Source of the DNA: Burkholderiales bacterium
GTDB lineage: Bacteria > Pseudomonadota > Gammaproteobacteria > Burkholderiales > SG8-41
NCBI GenBank assembly: GCA_020854035.1
Contig: JADZGE010000074.1
Span: forward strand, 1-41,953
Direction: 5' to 3'
Length of the DNA: 41,953 bases
The translations under genes and the position numbers were made by a program. Position 1 is the stretch's first letter. Each line of letters begins with the position of its first letter. The notes below the pieces were generated by a model, which saw only the letters and a list, made by a program, of their open reading frames with translations, did no database searches and was not told the DNA's origin. Below, piece by piece: positions 17,917 to 26,415 of the stretch.

Positions 17917-18291
17917 ATGAGCCTGATACTCATCGTCGAAGACAACGAGAAGAACCTGAAGCTCGTGCGCGACGTGCTCCAGGTGAAGGGCTACGAAACC
18001 GTGGACGCCGGCACCGGCGAGGATGGTGTCCGGGTCGCGCGCGAGAAGAAGCCCGATCTTGTCCTCATGGACATCCAGCTCCCGGGCATGAGCGGCATCG
18101 ACGCGCTGAAGGCGCTGCGCGCCGACCCGGAGACCGCCGCGATCCCGGTTGTCGCGATCACGGCATCGGTCATGCAGACCGACCGGCAGCAGATCGTGGG
18201 CGCGGGCTTCGACGGTTTCATCGAGAAGCCCGTCAACCTGAAGAACCTCCTCGACACCGTGAGTGGCACCGTCAAGGCGCGGAAGCCGTGA
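17917..18291 (+). CDS. Single-domain response regulator (CheY/DivK-like)
   Basis: 124 residues from ATG 17917; an in-frame TTG at 17899 is the alternative. A complete receiver: LIVEDNEKN acidic pocket, phospho-acceptor Asp at about 52 in LVLMDIQLPGMSG, VAITAS switch region and Lys at about 104 in FIEKPVN. No output domain. The stop overlaps the GTG of the receiver-cyclase. It resembles the DivK-type receivers found next to kinases of this class and is the likely phosphorylation partner. Confidence 0.93.
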   Translation: MSLILIVEDNEKNLKLVRDVLQVKGYETVDAGTGEDGVRVAREKKPDLVLMDIQLPGMSGIDALKALRADPETAAIPVVAITASVMQTDRQQIVGAGFDGFIEKPVNLKNLLDTVSGTVKARKP

Positions 18292-19403
18292 GCGCCCCGG
18301 CGAAGATCCTGGTCGTCGACGACACGCCGGCCAACGTCAAGCTCCTCAAGGACCTCTTGGAGGTGAAGGGTTACGCCGTCGCCACCGCGGCGAGCGGCGA
18401 GGAGGCGCTCGCGCGGCTCGCAGTCGAAAAGCCCGATCTCGTGCTGCTCGATGTCATGATGCCGGGTCTCTCGGGCTACGATGTCTGCCGCCGCATCCGC
18501 GAGGAGGCGGCCACGGCGCTCCTGCCCGTGGTGCTGTGCACGTCCCTCGATCCCCAGACGGAGCGCGTGAAGGGCATCGAGGCGGGCGCCGACGATTTTC
18601 TGCAGAAGCCCGTCAACCAGCCGGAACTCTTCGCGCGCGTGAAATCGCTCCTGCGCGTGAAGTCGCTCCAGGATCGCGTCGCGCATCAGGCCGAAGAGCT
18701 CCGCGCGTGGAACGCGAAACTGGAGGAGCGGGTCCGCGAGCAGGTGACCGAGCTCGAACGCTACTCGCGCCTGAAGCGCTTCGTCTCGCCCCGGATCGGC
18801 GACCTGATCCTTGCCGGCGAAGTGGACGATCCCCTGAAAACGCACCGGCGCGAGATCGCGGTGGTGTTCACGGATCTTCGCGGCTTCACCGCATTCACCG
18901 ACTCCGCGGAGCCGGAGGAAGTCATGGGCGTGCTGCGCGAGTACCACGAGACGCTCGGCAACGTGGTGATGGCGCACGACGGCACGATCGAGCACTTCGC
19001 CGGGGACGGGGTCATGATCCTCTTCAACGACCCGGTCCCGGTGCAGCAGCCCGAGCTCGCCGCCGTGCGCATGGCGCTCGACCTGCGCGATGCGGTCGGC
19101 CTGCTCGTCCTCGAATGGCGCAAGCGCGGCCACGACCTCGGCTTCGCCGTGGGCATCGCGAACGGCTACGCGACGATGGGCGCGATCGGCTTCGAGGGGC
19201 GCCGCGACTATGGCGCGATCGGGCCGGTCTGCAATCTCTCCGCCCGCCTGTGCGCGGAAGCGAAAGCGGGGCAGATCCTGGTGTCGCAACGCGTGTGCGG
19301 GCGGGTCGAGGCCGGCGTGGCGGTGGAATCCATCGGCGAACTGGCGCTGAAGGGCTTCCACCGTTCGGTGCAGGCGTTCAACGTCACGGCCTTGCGGCAA
19401 TGA
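18288..19403 (+). CDS. Response regulator with class III nucleotide cyclase output
   Basis: 371 residues. Receiver domain 5-120 with phospho-acceptor Asp near 55 (LVLLDVMMPG) and QKPV lysine. A coiled-coil linker spans 130-165. The cyclase homology domain covers about 188-365: metal-binding aspartates near 196 (VVFTDLRGFTAF) and 240 (HFAGDGVMILF), and the transition-state region CNLSARL. It would make cAMP (or cGMP) when phosphorylated. At the place where many bacterial cyclases have IGTVTN or IGDTVN it reads IGPVCN, so substrate preference cannot be read off. GTG start in a GTGA overlap with the preceding gene. Possible receivers of the product are the Crp-type protein at 3967 and the cNMP-domain protein at 21617. 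Confidence 0.93.
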   Translation: MSAPAKILVVDDTPANVKLLKDLLEVKGYAVATAASGEEALARLAVEKPDLVLLDVMMPGLSGYDVCRRIREEAATALLPVVLCTSLDPQTERVKGIEAGADDFLQKPVNQPELFARVKSLLRVKSLQDRVAHQAEELRAWNAKLEERVREQVTELERYSRLKRFVSPRIGDLILAGEVDDPLKTHRREIAVVFTDLRGFTAFTDSAEPEEVMGVLREYHETLGNVVMAHDGTIEHFAGDGVMILFNDPVPVQQPELAAVRMALDLRDAVGLLVLEWRKRGHDLGFAVGIANGYATMGAIGFEGRRDYGAIGPVCNLSARLCAEAKAGQILVSQRVCGRVEAGVAVESIGELALKGFHRSVQAFNVTALRQ

Positions 19404-19404
19404 C

Positions 19405-19446
19405 GCTGGGCTTCGGGCTGTGGGCTATGGGCTGTGGGCTGAGCCC
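19405..19446. repeat. Heptamer repeat array, left of S23 pseudogene
   Basis: About six 7-bp units of the type CTRTGGG (CGCTGGG, CTTCGGG, CTGTGGG, CTATGGG, CTGTGGG, CTGAGCC). It starts 2 bp after the cyclase stop. Its complement appears right of the pseudogene at 19881. Confidence 0.8.
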
Positions 19447-19517
19447 TCGGAGCTATCAACCACGGGTGGCAAGTCGAAAGCTGTCATCCGAACCCTACGC
19501 CTTGCGTTATTGGGTGC

Positions 19518-19883
19518 ATGCAGGGTTTTCGTAACCTTCGCGTCTGGCGGATAGCACACGCTCTGGTGCTGTCGGCGTACGGAGCGACCCGTGTGTTCCC
19601 GTAGGAGGAGCAGTTCGGGCTTGCCTCTCAACGGCGCCGCGCGGCGGTGTCGATTCCCGCCAACATCGCAGAAGGTTGTTCGGGCGGGAGTGACCGGAAC
19701 TTCGCAAGGCACCTGCACATCGCAATCGGCTCAGCCTGCGAGCTGGAGTATCATCTGCTTCTCGCGGCCGATCTTGGTTTCATCCCAACTTCCGAGCGCG
19801 ATAGCCTGTTCAGGCAACTGATCGACGTGCGGCGCATGCTGATCAGGCTTGTCCAAAAGCTCGATTCAACCCGTCGCTCATAG
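19518..19883 (+). pseudogene. S23 / four-helix-bundle protein gene with an amber codon
   Basis: Frame MQGFRNLRVWRIAHALVLS then TRVFP, an in-frame TAG (19602-19604), then EEQFGLASQRRRAAVSIPANIAEGCS, FARHLHIAIGSACELEYHLLLA and a normal end. This is the 23S rRNA intervening-sequence / four-helix-bundle family, about 121 codons, as usual for it. The rest of the frame is intact, so a single base change explains the stop, and inactivation looks recent. A short product from a later GTG (19647) is conceivable. Function of the family is unknown. The gene sits between inverted heptamer arrays. Confidence 0.85.
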
Positions 19884-19929
19884 CCCACAGCCCGCAGCCC
19901 GCGGCTCGCAACTCGTGTCTCGTGCTCGC
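19881..19929. repeat. Heptamer repeat array, right of S23 pseudogene
   Basis: Units TAGCCCA, CAGCCCG, CAGCCCG, CGGCTCG, CAACTCG, TGTCTCG: the reverse complement type of the array at 19405-19446. It includes the pseudogene stop and ends 6 bp before the lipoprotein gene stop. Confidence 0.8.
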
Positions 19930-19934
19930 AGCCC

Positions 19935-21560
19935 CTACGGCAGCACCTGCACCGCCGGCGTCCCCCGGATGTCGCTCGCCGACTTGTTGAGTCCGACGAG
20001 CTGGTGCAGGACGGCGAGGATTTCCAGCGTGTGATCCCTGCGGGCCGCCGGTTCCGGGCGGCAGTTCTCGCCCCGGCCCGCCGCCCCGCCGGGTGGGTCG
20101 AAGTTGCTCACGTGGTAGTCCCTGCCCCGGTAGTTGAGCGAGAAGCGTGCGTTGCACGGGTCGCCGTCGAGCCGCAGGAAGATGTCGTCGCAGCCGGGTT
20201 CGTCGCGGTCCCCGCAGTAGCCGAAGGTCACCGGGCTGTTGAGCTTCAGCGCGAGCAGCGGATTCGCGTCCACGAAGCCCCGCACCTCCTCCTGGTAGTA
20301 GAGCAGGTCACCCAGGAACTGGAAGATCTCCGCGACCGAGCGGAGGTAGAGCTTCAGCTCGAGCCGTGGGTAGCCGCCCGGCCCGGGCTTCACGGCCGGT
20401 CCCAGGCCGACGAACCGGTTGAAGATGCCGCAGTAGGCCGAAGGCCGGTCGAGGGCCGCCTCGCCCCGGAAGAAGATCGGGGTGGATGCGATCCCGCGGC
20501 CCGGCGCCGCTTCCACGCCGACATCCACGATCGACTGCGAGCAGCTTCTCCTGCCGGCCCCCGCGGAACCGGACTCGATCGCCTCGTACTGCGGGACGGC
20601 TCCTCCCAGCGCGTGCTCGTCGTCGTAGAAGCAGAACGAGACCTTCTGCTCGTTCGAGAGGGAAAAGAGGCTGTACGTGCCGCGCTCCCGGTCGTACTGG
20701 AGCTGCACCCTGGACTGGTCGAGGGCGGCAAACGCCTGCAGGTTCCTGCTGTCGTTCGGGTCGCCCGGCCTGAGGTCGCGGGCGAGCAGGCGCCGCTCGC
20801 GGTAGGAGGTGGCAAAGAAGGTGCGGAGCGTGTTGAAGAGCTTGAGGTAGCGCTCGAAGTCGGACTGCGAGTCGCAGCGCAGCTCTTCGGTGCCGGTGAA
20901 GGCCGCGGTCCTTCGCTTGATGACCTCGATCGCTTCGCGCGGCGCGTTGGCGATCCGGATGGTGCTGACCGGGCCCTTTTCCGAGCGGGTCTCGATGATT
21001 TCCACCGCGGAGAAGAAGAGCAGCAGGGCGATGCGCCGGTCGATGCCCCGGTCGAGCGCGTACTTCACGACCCTCGGGTCGATGGGCGAGGAGATGCCGG
21101 TGATGAAGTCCTTGGAATGCAGGTGGTTGATCTCGAAGCTGGGCGACACCTGCACGCCGGCGCCGGCCGCCAGCGTATCGGTGGTCGTCGCGGGCAGCCG
21201 GCCGCCGAGGAACTGCAGCAGGCTCACCGAAACGTTCTGCTGGATCGACTCGCGCACGACGGGGATGTCGGAGAAGTGCAGCGGAGCCTTGTCGCGCGCG
21301 CGCAGCAGATTCATCACGAGGAGCTTGTTCGTCGTGTCCTCTATGACACCGCCGAAGTTGATCGCCTCGGACTTGATGAACACCGACGATACCCCGCATC
21401 CGGCGAGCAGGACCGACAGGCCGGCGGCAATCACCGGGCGCCGCCGGAACGCCCGGCGCCTTTCGTTTCCCGCTCCCGGCCCGGTGCCCGGTCCGCGCCA
21501 CGGGATTACGCCGGCAGCGGCCCGGTCAGGCACTTCCGCGAGGCCAGATACGCGATTCAT
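19935..21560 (-). CDS. Large hypothetical lipoprotein
   Basis: 541 residues, family not recognised. The N-terminal region contains a lipobox-like LLAGC with Cys at about 55 after a basic, then hydrophobic segment, so it is probably a membrane-anchored lipoprotein with an unusually long lead. The ATG at 21560 is supported by a GGGAGGGAG ribosome site. A mid region (INFGGVIEDTTNKLLVMNLLRARDKAP onward) suggests a conserved domain. Further along are several Cys (e.g. CGDRDEPGCDD) that could form disulfides. No transport or enzyme motif was found. It is transcribed towards the S23 pseudogene. The cNMP-domain gene lies 56 bp upstream on the same strand and probably shares its transcript. Confidence 0.75.
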   Translation of the reverse strand: MNRVSGLAEVPDRAAAGVIPWRGPGTGPGAGNERRRAFRRRPVIAAGLSVLLAGCGVSSVFIKSEAINFGGVIEDTTNKLLVMNLLRARDKAPLHFSDIPVVRESIQQNVSVSLLQFLGGRLPATTTDTLAAGAGVQVSPSFEINHLHSKDFITGISSPIDPRVVKYALDRGIDRRIALLLFFSAVEIIETRSEKGPVSTIRIANAPREAIEVIKRRTAAFTGTEELRCDSQSDFERYLKLFNTLRTFFATSYRERRLLARDLRPGDPNDSRNLQAFAALDQSRVQLQYDRERGTYSLFSLSNEQKVSFCFYDDEHALGGAVPQYEAIESGSAGAGRRSCSQSIVDVGVEAAPGRGIASTPIFFRGEAALDRPSAYCGIFNRFVGLGPAVKPGPGGYPRLELKLYLRSVAEIFQFLGDLLYYQEEVRGFVDANPLLALKLNSPVTFGYCGDRDEPGCDDIFLRLDGDPCNARFSLNYRGRDYHVSNFDPPGGAAGRGENCRPEPAARRDHTLEILAVLHQLVGLNKSASDIRGTPAVQVLP

Positions 21561-21616
21561 GCGTCTCCCTCCCTGTCGTTCCGTTCATCAACATGGCCTC
21601 GCGCGCGGCCGCGCGA

Positions 21617-22237
21617 TCACGCAGCCGCCCGCGCGGGCTTCGCCCTTTGCACGTCCTTCAGCAGCCGCCCGGCGACGAGGCGCATCACGTGGAAGCCGAG
21701 CTTCGGGTTCTGAAAATAGAGCTGGAAGAGCATCTCCGCGGTCATCTCGTAGAGCTCGGCGTCCGCCGCGCACCTAACCGTCTGCGTGCGCCGGCCCTCC
21801 GGGGAGAAGAGCCCGATCTCCCCGATCAACTCGCCGGCGCCGACCCGCTCCCCGGCCTCGACGAGCGCGAGCTCGCCGCGGGCGAGGTAGATGACCCGGT
21901 CCGCGGCGTCCCCCTTGCTGAAGAGCGTCTCCCCCGCGCGGAGCTCGCGGCGGCGCATGTGCGGCAGCAGCCATTGCGCGAGCGGCGAGCCGACCGTCGC
22001 GCGCGCGATCTCCCGCGTGAGTTTCCGGATTTCCAGCAGCCGGCTCGCATTGAGCGGGATCAGCACGCAGTTCAACAGGATCGAGGGGAGCTGCGACTCG
22101 ACGATCCCGTACGCGATGAAGAGCACGTTGCCGGCGAGCGCGAGCGAACGCAGCGGCACCATGCTCCGGACGGCGAAGCTCGCGAGCGTGAAGGCGACTC
22201 CCGCCAGCCCGAGCGCGGTGCCCGTCTCGATCCCCAT
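21617..22237 (-). CDS. Membrane protein with cyclic-nucleotide-binding domain
   Basis: 206 residues. Two to three hydrophobic segments in the first 60 residues (e.g. GLAGVAFTLASFAV, LALAGNVLFIAYGIV, PSILLNCVLIPL) are followed by a cNMP-binding fold (about 95-195) with LFSKGDAADRVIYLARGELAL and GELIGEIGLFSPEGRRTQTV, close to the phosphate-binding cassette. No DNA-binding or enzyme domain. It resembles small Crp-domain membrane proteins and is a plausible sensor for the cyclase product made 3 kb away. Direction and spacing suggest it is cotranscribed with the lipoprotein gene. Confidence 0.82.
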   Translation of the reverse strand: MGIETGTALGLAGVAFTLASFAVRSMVPLRSLALAGNVLFIAYGIVESQLPSILLNCVLIPLNASRLLEIRKLTREIARATVGSPLAQWLLPHMRRRELRAGETLFSKGDAADRVIYLARGELALVEAGERVGAGELIGEIGLFSPEGRRTQTVRCAADAELYEMTAEMLFQLYFQNPKLGFHVMRLVAGRLLKDVQRAKPARAAA

Positions 22238-22439
22238 GGCGCCCCTCCCCCGGTGATCTCCAGTAGACTAATGCCCGGGTCCGGCCGCGGGTAGTGAGCT
22301 TCACGCACCCGCCGCGCGAAAAATTCACGCCGGCGACGGGCCGGCGGGACCGCCACGGCGGCGCGCCGCCCCGGCGCTGCGTTGTGCGGTGCAAAAGAGG
22401 TAAAATGGCCGTTCGCGGGATCGGCGCCGGACACTTCTC

Positions 22440-22856
22440 ATGATCGGGATTCTGCTCATCACCCACGGCACGCTGGGCGAAAGCCTCATCCACTGCGCGA
22501 GCCACGTCCTCAACAGGCGCCCGCCGCTCCTGAAGCAGCTCTCCATCACGGCGCAGGACGACCCGTTCAGCCTGCTCCCGCAGGCGCGTGCCCTGGTAAA
22601 GGAGCTCGACGAGGGCGAGGGCGTCCTGATCCTCTCGGACATGTACGGCGGCTCGCCGGCGAACATCGCCGCCCGGCTGCTCGCGCCCGGCCGCGTCGAA
22701 GGCGTGGCGGGGGTGAACCTGCCCATGCTGATCCGGGTGCTCACCTACCGTGACAAGCCGATCGCCACCATCGTCACCAAGGCGGTGAGCGGGGGCTGCG
22801 AGGGCGTCGTGCGCATCCCGGCGCTGATCGTCAATAATGCTGCAACGGGAAGTTGA
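22440..22856 (+). CDS. PTS fructose/mannose-type EIIA component
   Basis: 138 residues, ManX-like EIIA. The phosphorylated histidine is His9 in LLITHGTLGES. LSDMYGGSPANIAARLL and VAGVNLPMLIRVL are family motifs. It starts the operon EIIA-HPr-EI, overlapping ptsH by 20 bp. No EIIB or EIIC genes are near, as in the regulatory PTS of betaproteobacteria, where this EIIA signals carbon or energy status rather than importing sugar. Upstream 202 bp hold a TAAAAT at 22401 but no fitting -35. Confidence 0.94.
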   Translation: MIGILLITHGTLGESLIHCASHVLNRRPPLLKQLSITAQDDPFSLLPQARALVKELDEGEGVLILSDMYGGSPANIAARLLAPGRVEGVAGVNLPMLIRVLTYRDKPIATIVTKAVSGGCEGVVRIPALIVNNAATGS

Positions 22857-23106
22857 GATCGTGAACCGGCTCGGGCTGCACGCCCGGGCCTCCGCGAAGC
22901 TGACGCAGGTCGCCGCCCGGTTCCAGTGCAACGTCTGGGTGAGCCGCAACGGGCGCCGCGTCAACGCGAAGAGCATCATGGGAGTCATGATGCTCGCGGC
23001 GTCGAAGGGCTCGCGGATCGTGCTGGAGACCGACGGTCCCGACGAGGAGCCCGCGATGCAGGCGGTCGCGCGCCTCGTCGCCGGGCGCTTCGACGAGGAC
23101 GAGTAG
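22837..23106 (+). CDS. ptsH: Phosphocarrier protein HPr
   Basis: 89 residues. His15 in RLGLHARAS is the phosphate carrier site, and Ser46 in KSIMGVMML is the HPr-kinase target. Both are intact, so regulatory serine phosphorylation by an HprK encoded elsewhere is possible. It accepts phosphate from EI (23132-24862) and passes it to the EIIA encoded just upstream. Confidence 0.96.
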   Translation: MLQREVEIVNRLGLHARASAKLTQVAARFQCNVWVSRNGRRVNAKSIMGVMMLAASKGSRIVLETDGPDEEPAMQAVARLVAGRFDEDE

Positions 23107-23131
23107 AACGGAAGGAGGAAGGCGCAGGCCG

Positions 23132-24862
23132 ATGAGCTTCACCATCCACGGCATCGGCGTCTCCGGCGGCATCGCGATCGGCCACGCGCACATCGTCTCG
23201 CACGCGCGGCTCGAAGCGGCGCGCTACGTGGTGCCCTCGCACCAGGTGGGTGACGAATCGCTGCGCCTCGCGGAGGCGATCCGCACCGTGCACGACGAGC
23301 TCGAGGAGGTGCGCGCCGCGATCCCGCCGGGCGCGCCGGAGGAATTCGGCGCGTTCGTGAATCTGCACCAGATGATCCTCGCCGACTCGACCCTCTCGGT
23401 CGTGCCGCGCAAGATCATCGAGGACGAGCTGTGCAACGCGGAGTGGGCGCTCAAGGTGCAGCTCGACGCGCTCCTCGCCCGCTTCGACGAGATCGAGGAC
23501 GCCTACCTGCGCGAGAGAAAGAGCGACGTGATCCAGGTCGTCGAGCGGGTCATGAAGGCGCTCGCCGGCCAGCCCGGCTACCTGCCGCCGCCGCCCTCCG
23601 GCGAGAACGCGGACAACCGCATCCTCGTCGCGCGCGACCTCTCGCCCGCGGACGTCGTGCAGTTCAAGCGGCACCAGTTCGCGAGTTTCCTCACCGATCT
23701 CGGCGGGGTGACTTCCCACACCGCGGTGGTGGCGCGGAGCCTCAATATCCCGTCGATCGTCGCGCTGCACTCGGCGCGGCAATTGATCCGCGAGAACGAG
23801 CTCGTGATCGTGGACGGCACGCAGGGCGTGGTGATCGTCGATCCCGACTCGCCCGCGCTCGCCGAGTACCGGTTGCGCCAGAACGAGTTCGACCTGGAAC
23901 GCCGGAAGCTGCGCCGCCTCCGGGATACCCGCGCGCGCACGCTCGACGGCGTGGCGATCGAGCTGCACGCCAACATCGAACTCCCCGCCGACGTCCCGGA
24001 GGCGAAGGACAACGGCGCGACCGGCATCGGGCTTTTCCGCAGCGAATTCCTGTTCCTCAACCGCAGCGACCTGCCCGACGAGGACGAGCAGTTCGAGGCC
24101 TACCGCCGGGTCGCGATCGACATGGACGGGCTCCCCGTCACGATCCGCACCTACGACCTCGGCGCGGACAAGAACGACGACGGCCTGGAGCGGCGCACGC
24201 CCAATCCCGCGCTGGGGCTTCGCGCGATCCGGCTGTGCCTCACCGAGCCGCGGCGATTCCTCACGCAGCTGCGCGCCCTGCTTCGCGCCTCGTGCTACGG
24301 CAAGGTCAACATACTCGTACCGATGCTTGCTTCCGCATTCGAGCTCGACCAGACGCTCGCCGCGATCGCGCTGGCGAAGGCGGGCCTCGACGAGGAGGGC
24401 ATCGCCTACGACCGCGGCATCAAGGTGGGCGGCATGATCGAAGTGCCGGCGGCCGCGCTCGCGCTGGGGATGTTCACCCGCAAGCTCGATTTCCTGTCGA
24501 TAGGCACCAACGACCTCATTCAGTACACGCTGGCGGTGGACCGCACGGACGACGCGGTCTCGCACCTCTACGACCCGCTGCACCCGGCGGTGCTGAACCT
24601 CATCGCCGGGATCATCAGGACCGCCGGGAAGTCGCGGGTCCCCGTTGCGCTGTGCGGCGAGATGGCGGGCGACGTCATGCTGACTCGGCTTCTCCTCGCG
24701 TTCGGGCTGCGGCACTTCTCCATGCACTCCGCGCACCTGCTCGACGTGAAGCAGCAGGTGCTGCGCTCGAACCTCGCCCAGTTGAAGCCGCTCGGGGCGA
24801 AGATGCTGCGCGCGACCGATCCCGCGAGACTCCGGGGGCTGCTGGAGGAGCTGAACAGCTAG
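23132..24862 (+). CDS. ptsI: PTS enzyme I (PEP-protein phosphotransferase)
   Basis: 576 residues, full length. The swivelling phosphohistidine domain carries GGVTSHTAVVARSL with His at about 196. The TIM-barrel PEP-binding domain has GIGLFRSEFLFLNR, NPALGLRAIR, GGMIEVPAAAL, LSIGTNDLIQYTLA and ALCGEMAGD. It autophosphorylates from PEP and charges HPr. Last gene of the PTS operon. Its 3' side runs directly into a large heptamer inverted repeat. Confidence 0.97.
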   Translation: MSFTIHGIGVSGGIAIGHAHIVSHARLEAARYVVPSHQVGDESLRLAEAIRTVHDELEEVRAAIPPGAPEEFGAFVNLHQMILADSTLSVVPRKIIEDELCNAEWALKVQLDALLARFDEIEDAYLRERKSDVIQVVERVMKALAGQPGYLPPPPSGENADNRILVARDLSPADVVQFKRHQFASFLTDLGGVTSHTAVVARSLNIPSIVALHSARQLIRENELVIVDGTQGVVIVDPDSPALAEYRLRQNEFDLERRKLRRLRDTRARTLDGVAIELHANIELPADVPEAKDNGATGIGLFRSEFLFLNRSDLPDEDEQFEAYRRVAIDMDGLPVTIRTYDLGADKNDDGLERRTPNPALGLRAIRLCLTEPRRFLTQLRALLRASCYGKVNILVPMLASAFELDQTLAAIALAKAGLDEEGIAYDRGIKVGGMIEVPAAALALGMFTRKLDFLSIGTNDLIQYTLAVDRTDDAVSHLYDPLHPAVLNLIAGIIRTAGKSRVPVALCGEMAGDVMLTRLLLAFGLRHFSMHSAHLLDVKQQVLRSNLAQLKPLGAKMLRATDPARLRGLLEELNS

Positions 24863-25020
24863 CTGCGAGCCATGAGCCTTGAGCTATGGGCTATGAGCTA
24901 TGGGCTATGAGCTGTGAGCTTTGGGCCATGAGCCACGCAGCCCACAGCCCCAAGCCCACGGCTCAAGGCTCATGGCTCAAGGCTCAAGGCTCAAGGCTCA
25001 AGGCTCATGGCTCATGGCCA
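24863..25020. repeat. Long inverted heptamer array without a gene
   Basis: Ten 7-bp units of the type CTATGAG/CTATGGG (24863-24932) face about twelve units of the complementary type (AAGGCTC/TGGCTCA, about 24939-25020) across a few bases. The transcript could fold into a long imperfect hairpin. It has the same repeat family as those flanking the S23 pseudogene, but no cargo gene lies between the arms. Confidence 0.88.
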
Positions 25021-25060
25021 AGAGTGAAGCTCGTAGTCCGGCCCCGCCCCCGGCGCCAAT

Positions 25061-25090
25061 TTGACAGTCTGCCCCGGGAAGGGGTAAGTT
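25061..25090 (+). promoter_or_regulatory. Promoter of metX
   Basis: TTGACA (25061-25066), 18-bp spacer, TAAGTT (25085-25090). The predicted start near 25097 puts the riboswitch-like structure about 20 nt into the leader. Confidence 0.6.
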
Positions 25091-25117
25091 TCCGCCCACC
25101 GGTGCACGGTGCGCCGG

Positions 25118-25172
25118 GCCGCGCCGATTTGATTTTCAGCTTGCGGGCGCGCTACAAATCCGGCTAAAGAGA
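25118..25172 (+). promoter_or_regulatory. SAM-II-type riboswitch upstream of metX
   Basis: Stem P1 is CGCGCC (25120-25125) with GGCGCG (25146-25151). The loop strand GATTTG (25126-25131) is exactly complementary to CAAATC (25155-25160) downstream, giving the pseudoknot. The loop carries TTGCG, and the 3' side has the conserved GGCTAAAGAG-like segment. This order and the sequence match the SAM-II (metA-motif) class, which controls metX/metA genes in response to S-adenosylmethionine. Recognised by eye from consensus, not by a covariance search. Confidence 0.8.
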
Positions 25173-25194
25173 AAACACGCGACTGTTTTTTCCG

Positions 25195-25230
25195 ACCCGG
25201 CCCGCGCAAGCCCGCCGGGTTTCGTTTTTC
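25195..25230 (+). terminator. Terminator-like hairpin between riboswitch and metX start
   Basis: ACCCGGC (25195-25201) pairs with GCCGGGT (25214-25220), followed by TTCGTTTTT and, at once, the metX ATG at 25231. It may be the attenuator of the SAM-sensing leader. There is no clear ribosome site between hairpin and start. Confidence 0.6.
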
Positions 25231-26415
25231 ATGGACACAGCATCGGGTTCAGGGGCGCCGCGTTCCGCCGGTTTCGTCACCCCGCGCACGGCGCGGTTCA
25301 CCGATGCGCTGCGGCTGCGCTGCGGCGTGGTGATGAGCGACTACGAGCTCGTCTACGAGACCTACGGGACGCTCGACGCCGCGCGCTCGAACGCCGTGCT
25401 CGTGTGCCACGCGCTGAACGCCTCGCACCACGTCGCCGGCCGCTACGAGAGGGATCCCGCCAACGTCGGCTGGTGGGACAACATGATCGGACCGGGGAAA
25501 CCTCTCGACACCGATCGCTTTTTCGTCGTGGGGGTGAACAACCTCGGGGGCTGCCACGGCTCGACGGGCCCGATGAGCGTCAATCCCGCCACCGGCAGGC
25601 CCTGGGGCGGGGATTTTCCCGTGGTGACGGTGGAGGACTGGGTCGCGACCCAGGCGCGGCTCGCCGACCACTTGGGCATCGAGCGCTTCGCCGCGGTCAT
25701 GGGCGGGAGCCTCGGCGCCATGCAGGCGCTCGCGTGGACCTACCTCAATCCGGGCCGGGTGCGCCACGCGGTGCTGATCGCGTGCGCGCCGAACCTCTCC
25801 GCGCAGAACATCGCGTTCAACGAGATCGCCCGCCAGGCCATCCTGACCGACCCCGACTTCCACGGCGGCCACTACGGCGGCCATGACACGCGCCCCACGC
25901 GCGGGCTGCGGGTGGCGCGCATGGTCGGCCACATCACCTATCTCTCCGACGACGTGATGGCGGAGAAGTTCGGCCGGCAGCTCAGGCACGGGCGGCCCAC
26001 CTACGGCTTCGACACCGAGTTCGAGATCGAGTCCTACCTCCGCCACCAGGGCGGCAAGTTCTCCGAGTACTTCGACGCCAACACCTACCTCAGGATCACC
26101 AGGGCGCTCGACTATTACGATCCCGCGTTCGAGCACGGCGGCGACCTCGCGGCCGCGCTCGCGCCCGCGCGCGCGAACTTCCTCGTGATCTCGTTCACGA
26201 CCGACTGGCGGTTCTCCCCGGAGCGCTCGCGCGAAATCGTGAAGGCGCTGCTCGACAACCACGGCAACGTGACCTACGCCGAGATCGACGCGCCGCACGG
26301 CCACGACGCGTTCCTGCTGGAGGACGCCCGCTACCACCGGCTGGTCGCCGCCTATTTCGACCGGATCGCGGGCGAGAGGCCCGAGCCGCGGACGAACGCG
26401 GATGAACGCGGATAG
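25231..26415 (+). CDS. metX: Homoserine O-acyltransferase MetX
   Basis: 394 residues, alpha/beta-hydrolase fold. It activates homoserine by acetylation or succinylation in methionine synthesis; the acyl donor cannot be decided here. Catalytic triad: Ser160 in [10 protein letters not shown], Asp325 in [11 protein letters not shown] and His358 in [22 protein letters not shown] is a family motif. A SAM-II-like riboswitch precedes it. The last codons (roughly PRTNADERG) come from an interspersed GCGGAT-type repeat, so the natural end was probably altered. It is followed by metW, as in other proteobacteria. Confidence 0.96.
   Translation: MDTASGSGAPRSAGFVTPRTARFTDALRLRCGVVMSDYELVYETYGTLDAARSNAVLVCHALNASHHVAGRYERDPANVGWWDNMIGPGKPLDTDRFFVVGVNNLGGCHGSTGPMSVNPATGRPWGGDFPVVTVEDWVATQARLADHLGIERFAAVMGGSLGAMQALAWTYLNPGRVRHAVLIACAPNLSAQNIAFNEIARQAILTDPDFHGGHYGGHDTRPTRGLRVARMVGHITYLSDDVMAEKFGRQLRHGRPTYGFDTEFEIESYLRHQGGKFSEYFDANTYLRITRALDYYDPAFEHGGDLAAALAPARANFLVISFTTDWRFSPERSREIVKALLDNHGNVTYAEIDAPHGHDAFLLEDARYHRLVAAYFDRIAGERPEPRTNADERG

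Noticed and set aside
22378..22406. Sigma-70 promoter before the PTS operon with TTGTGC and TAAAAT
   Set aside because: The hexamers are only 13 bp apart, too close for a functional promoter.
24863..25020. CRISPR array
   Set aside because: The unit is 7 bp with no spacers, the arms are inverted to each other, and no cas genes exist in the window.
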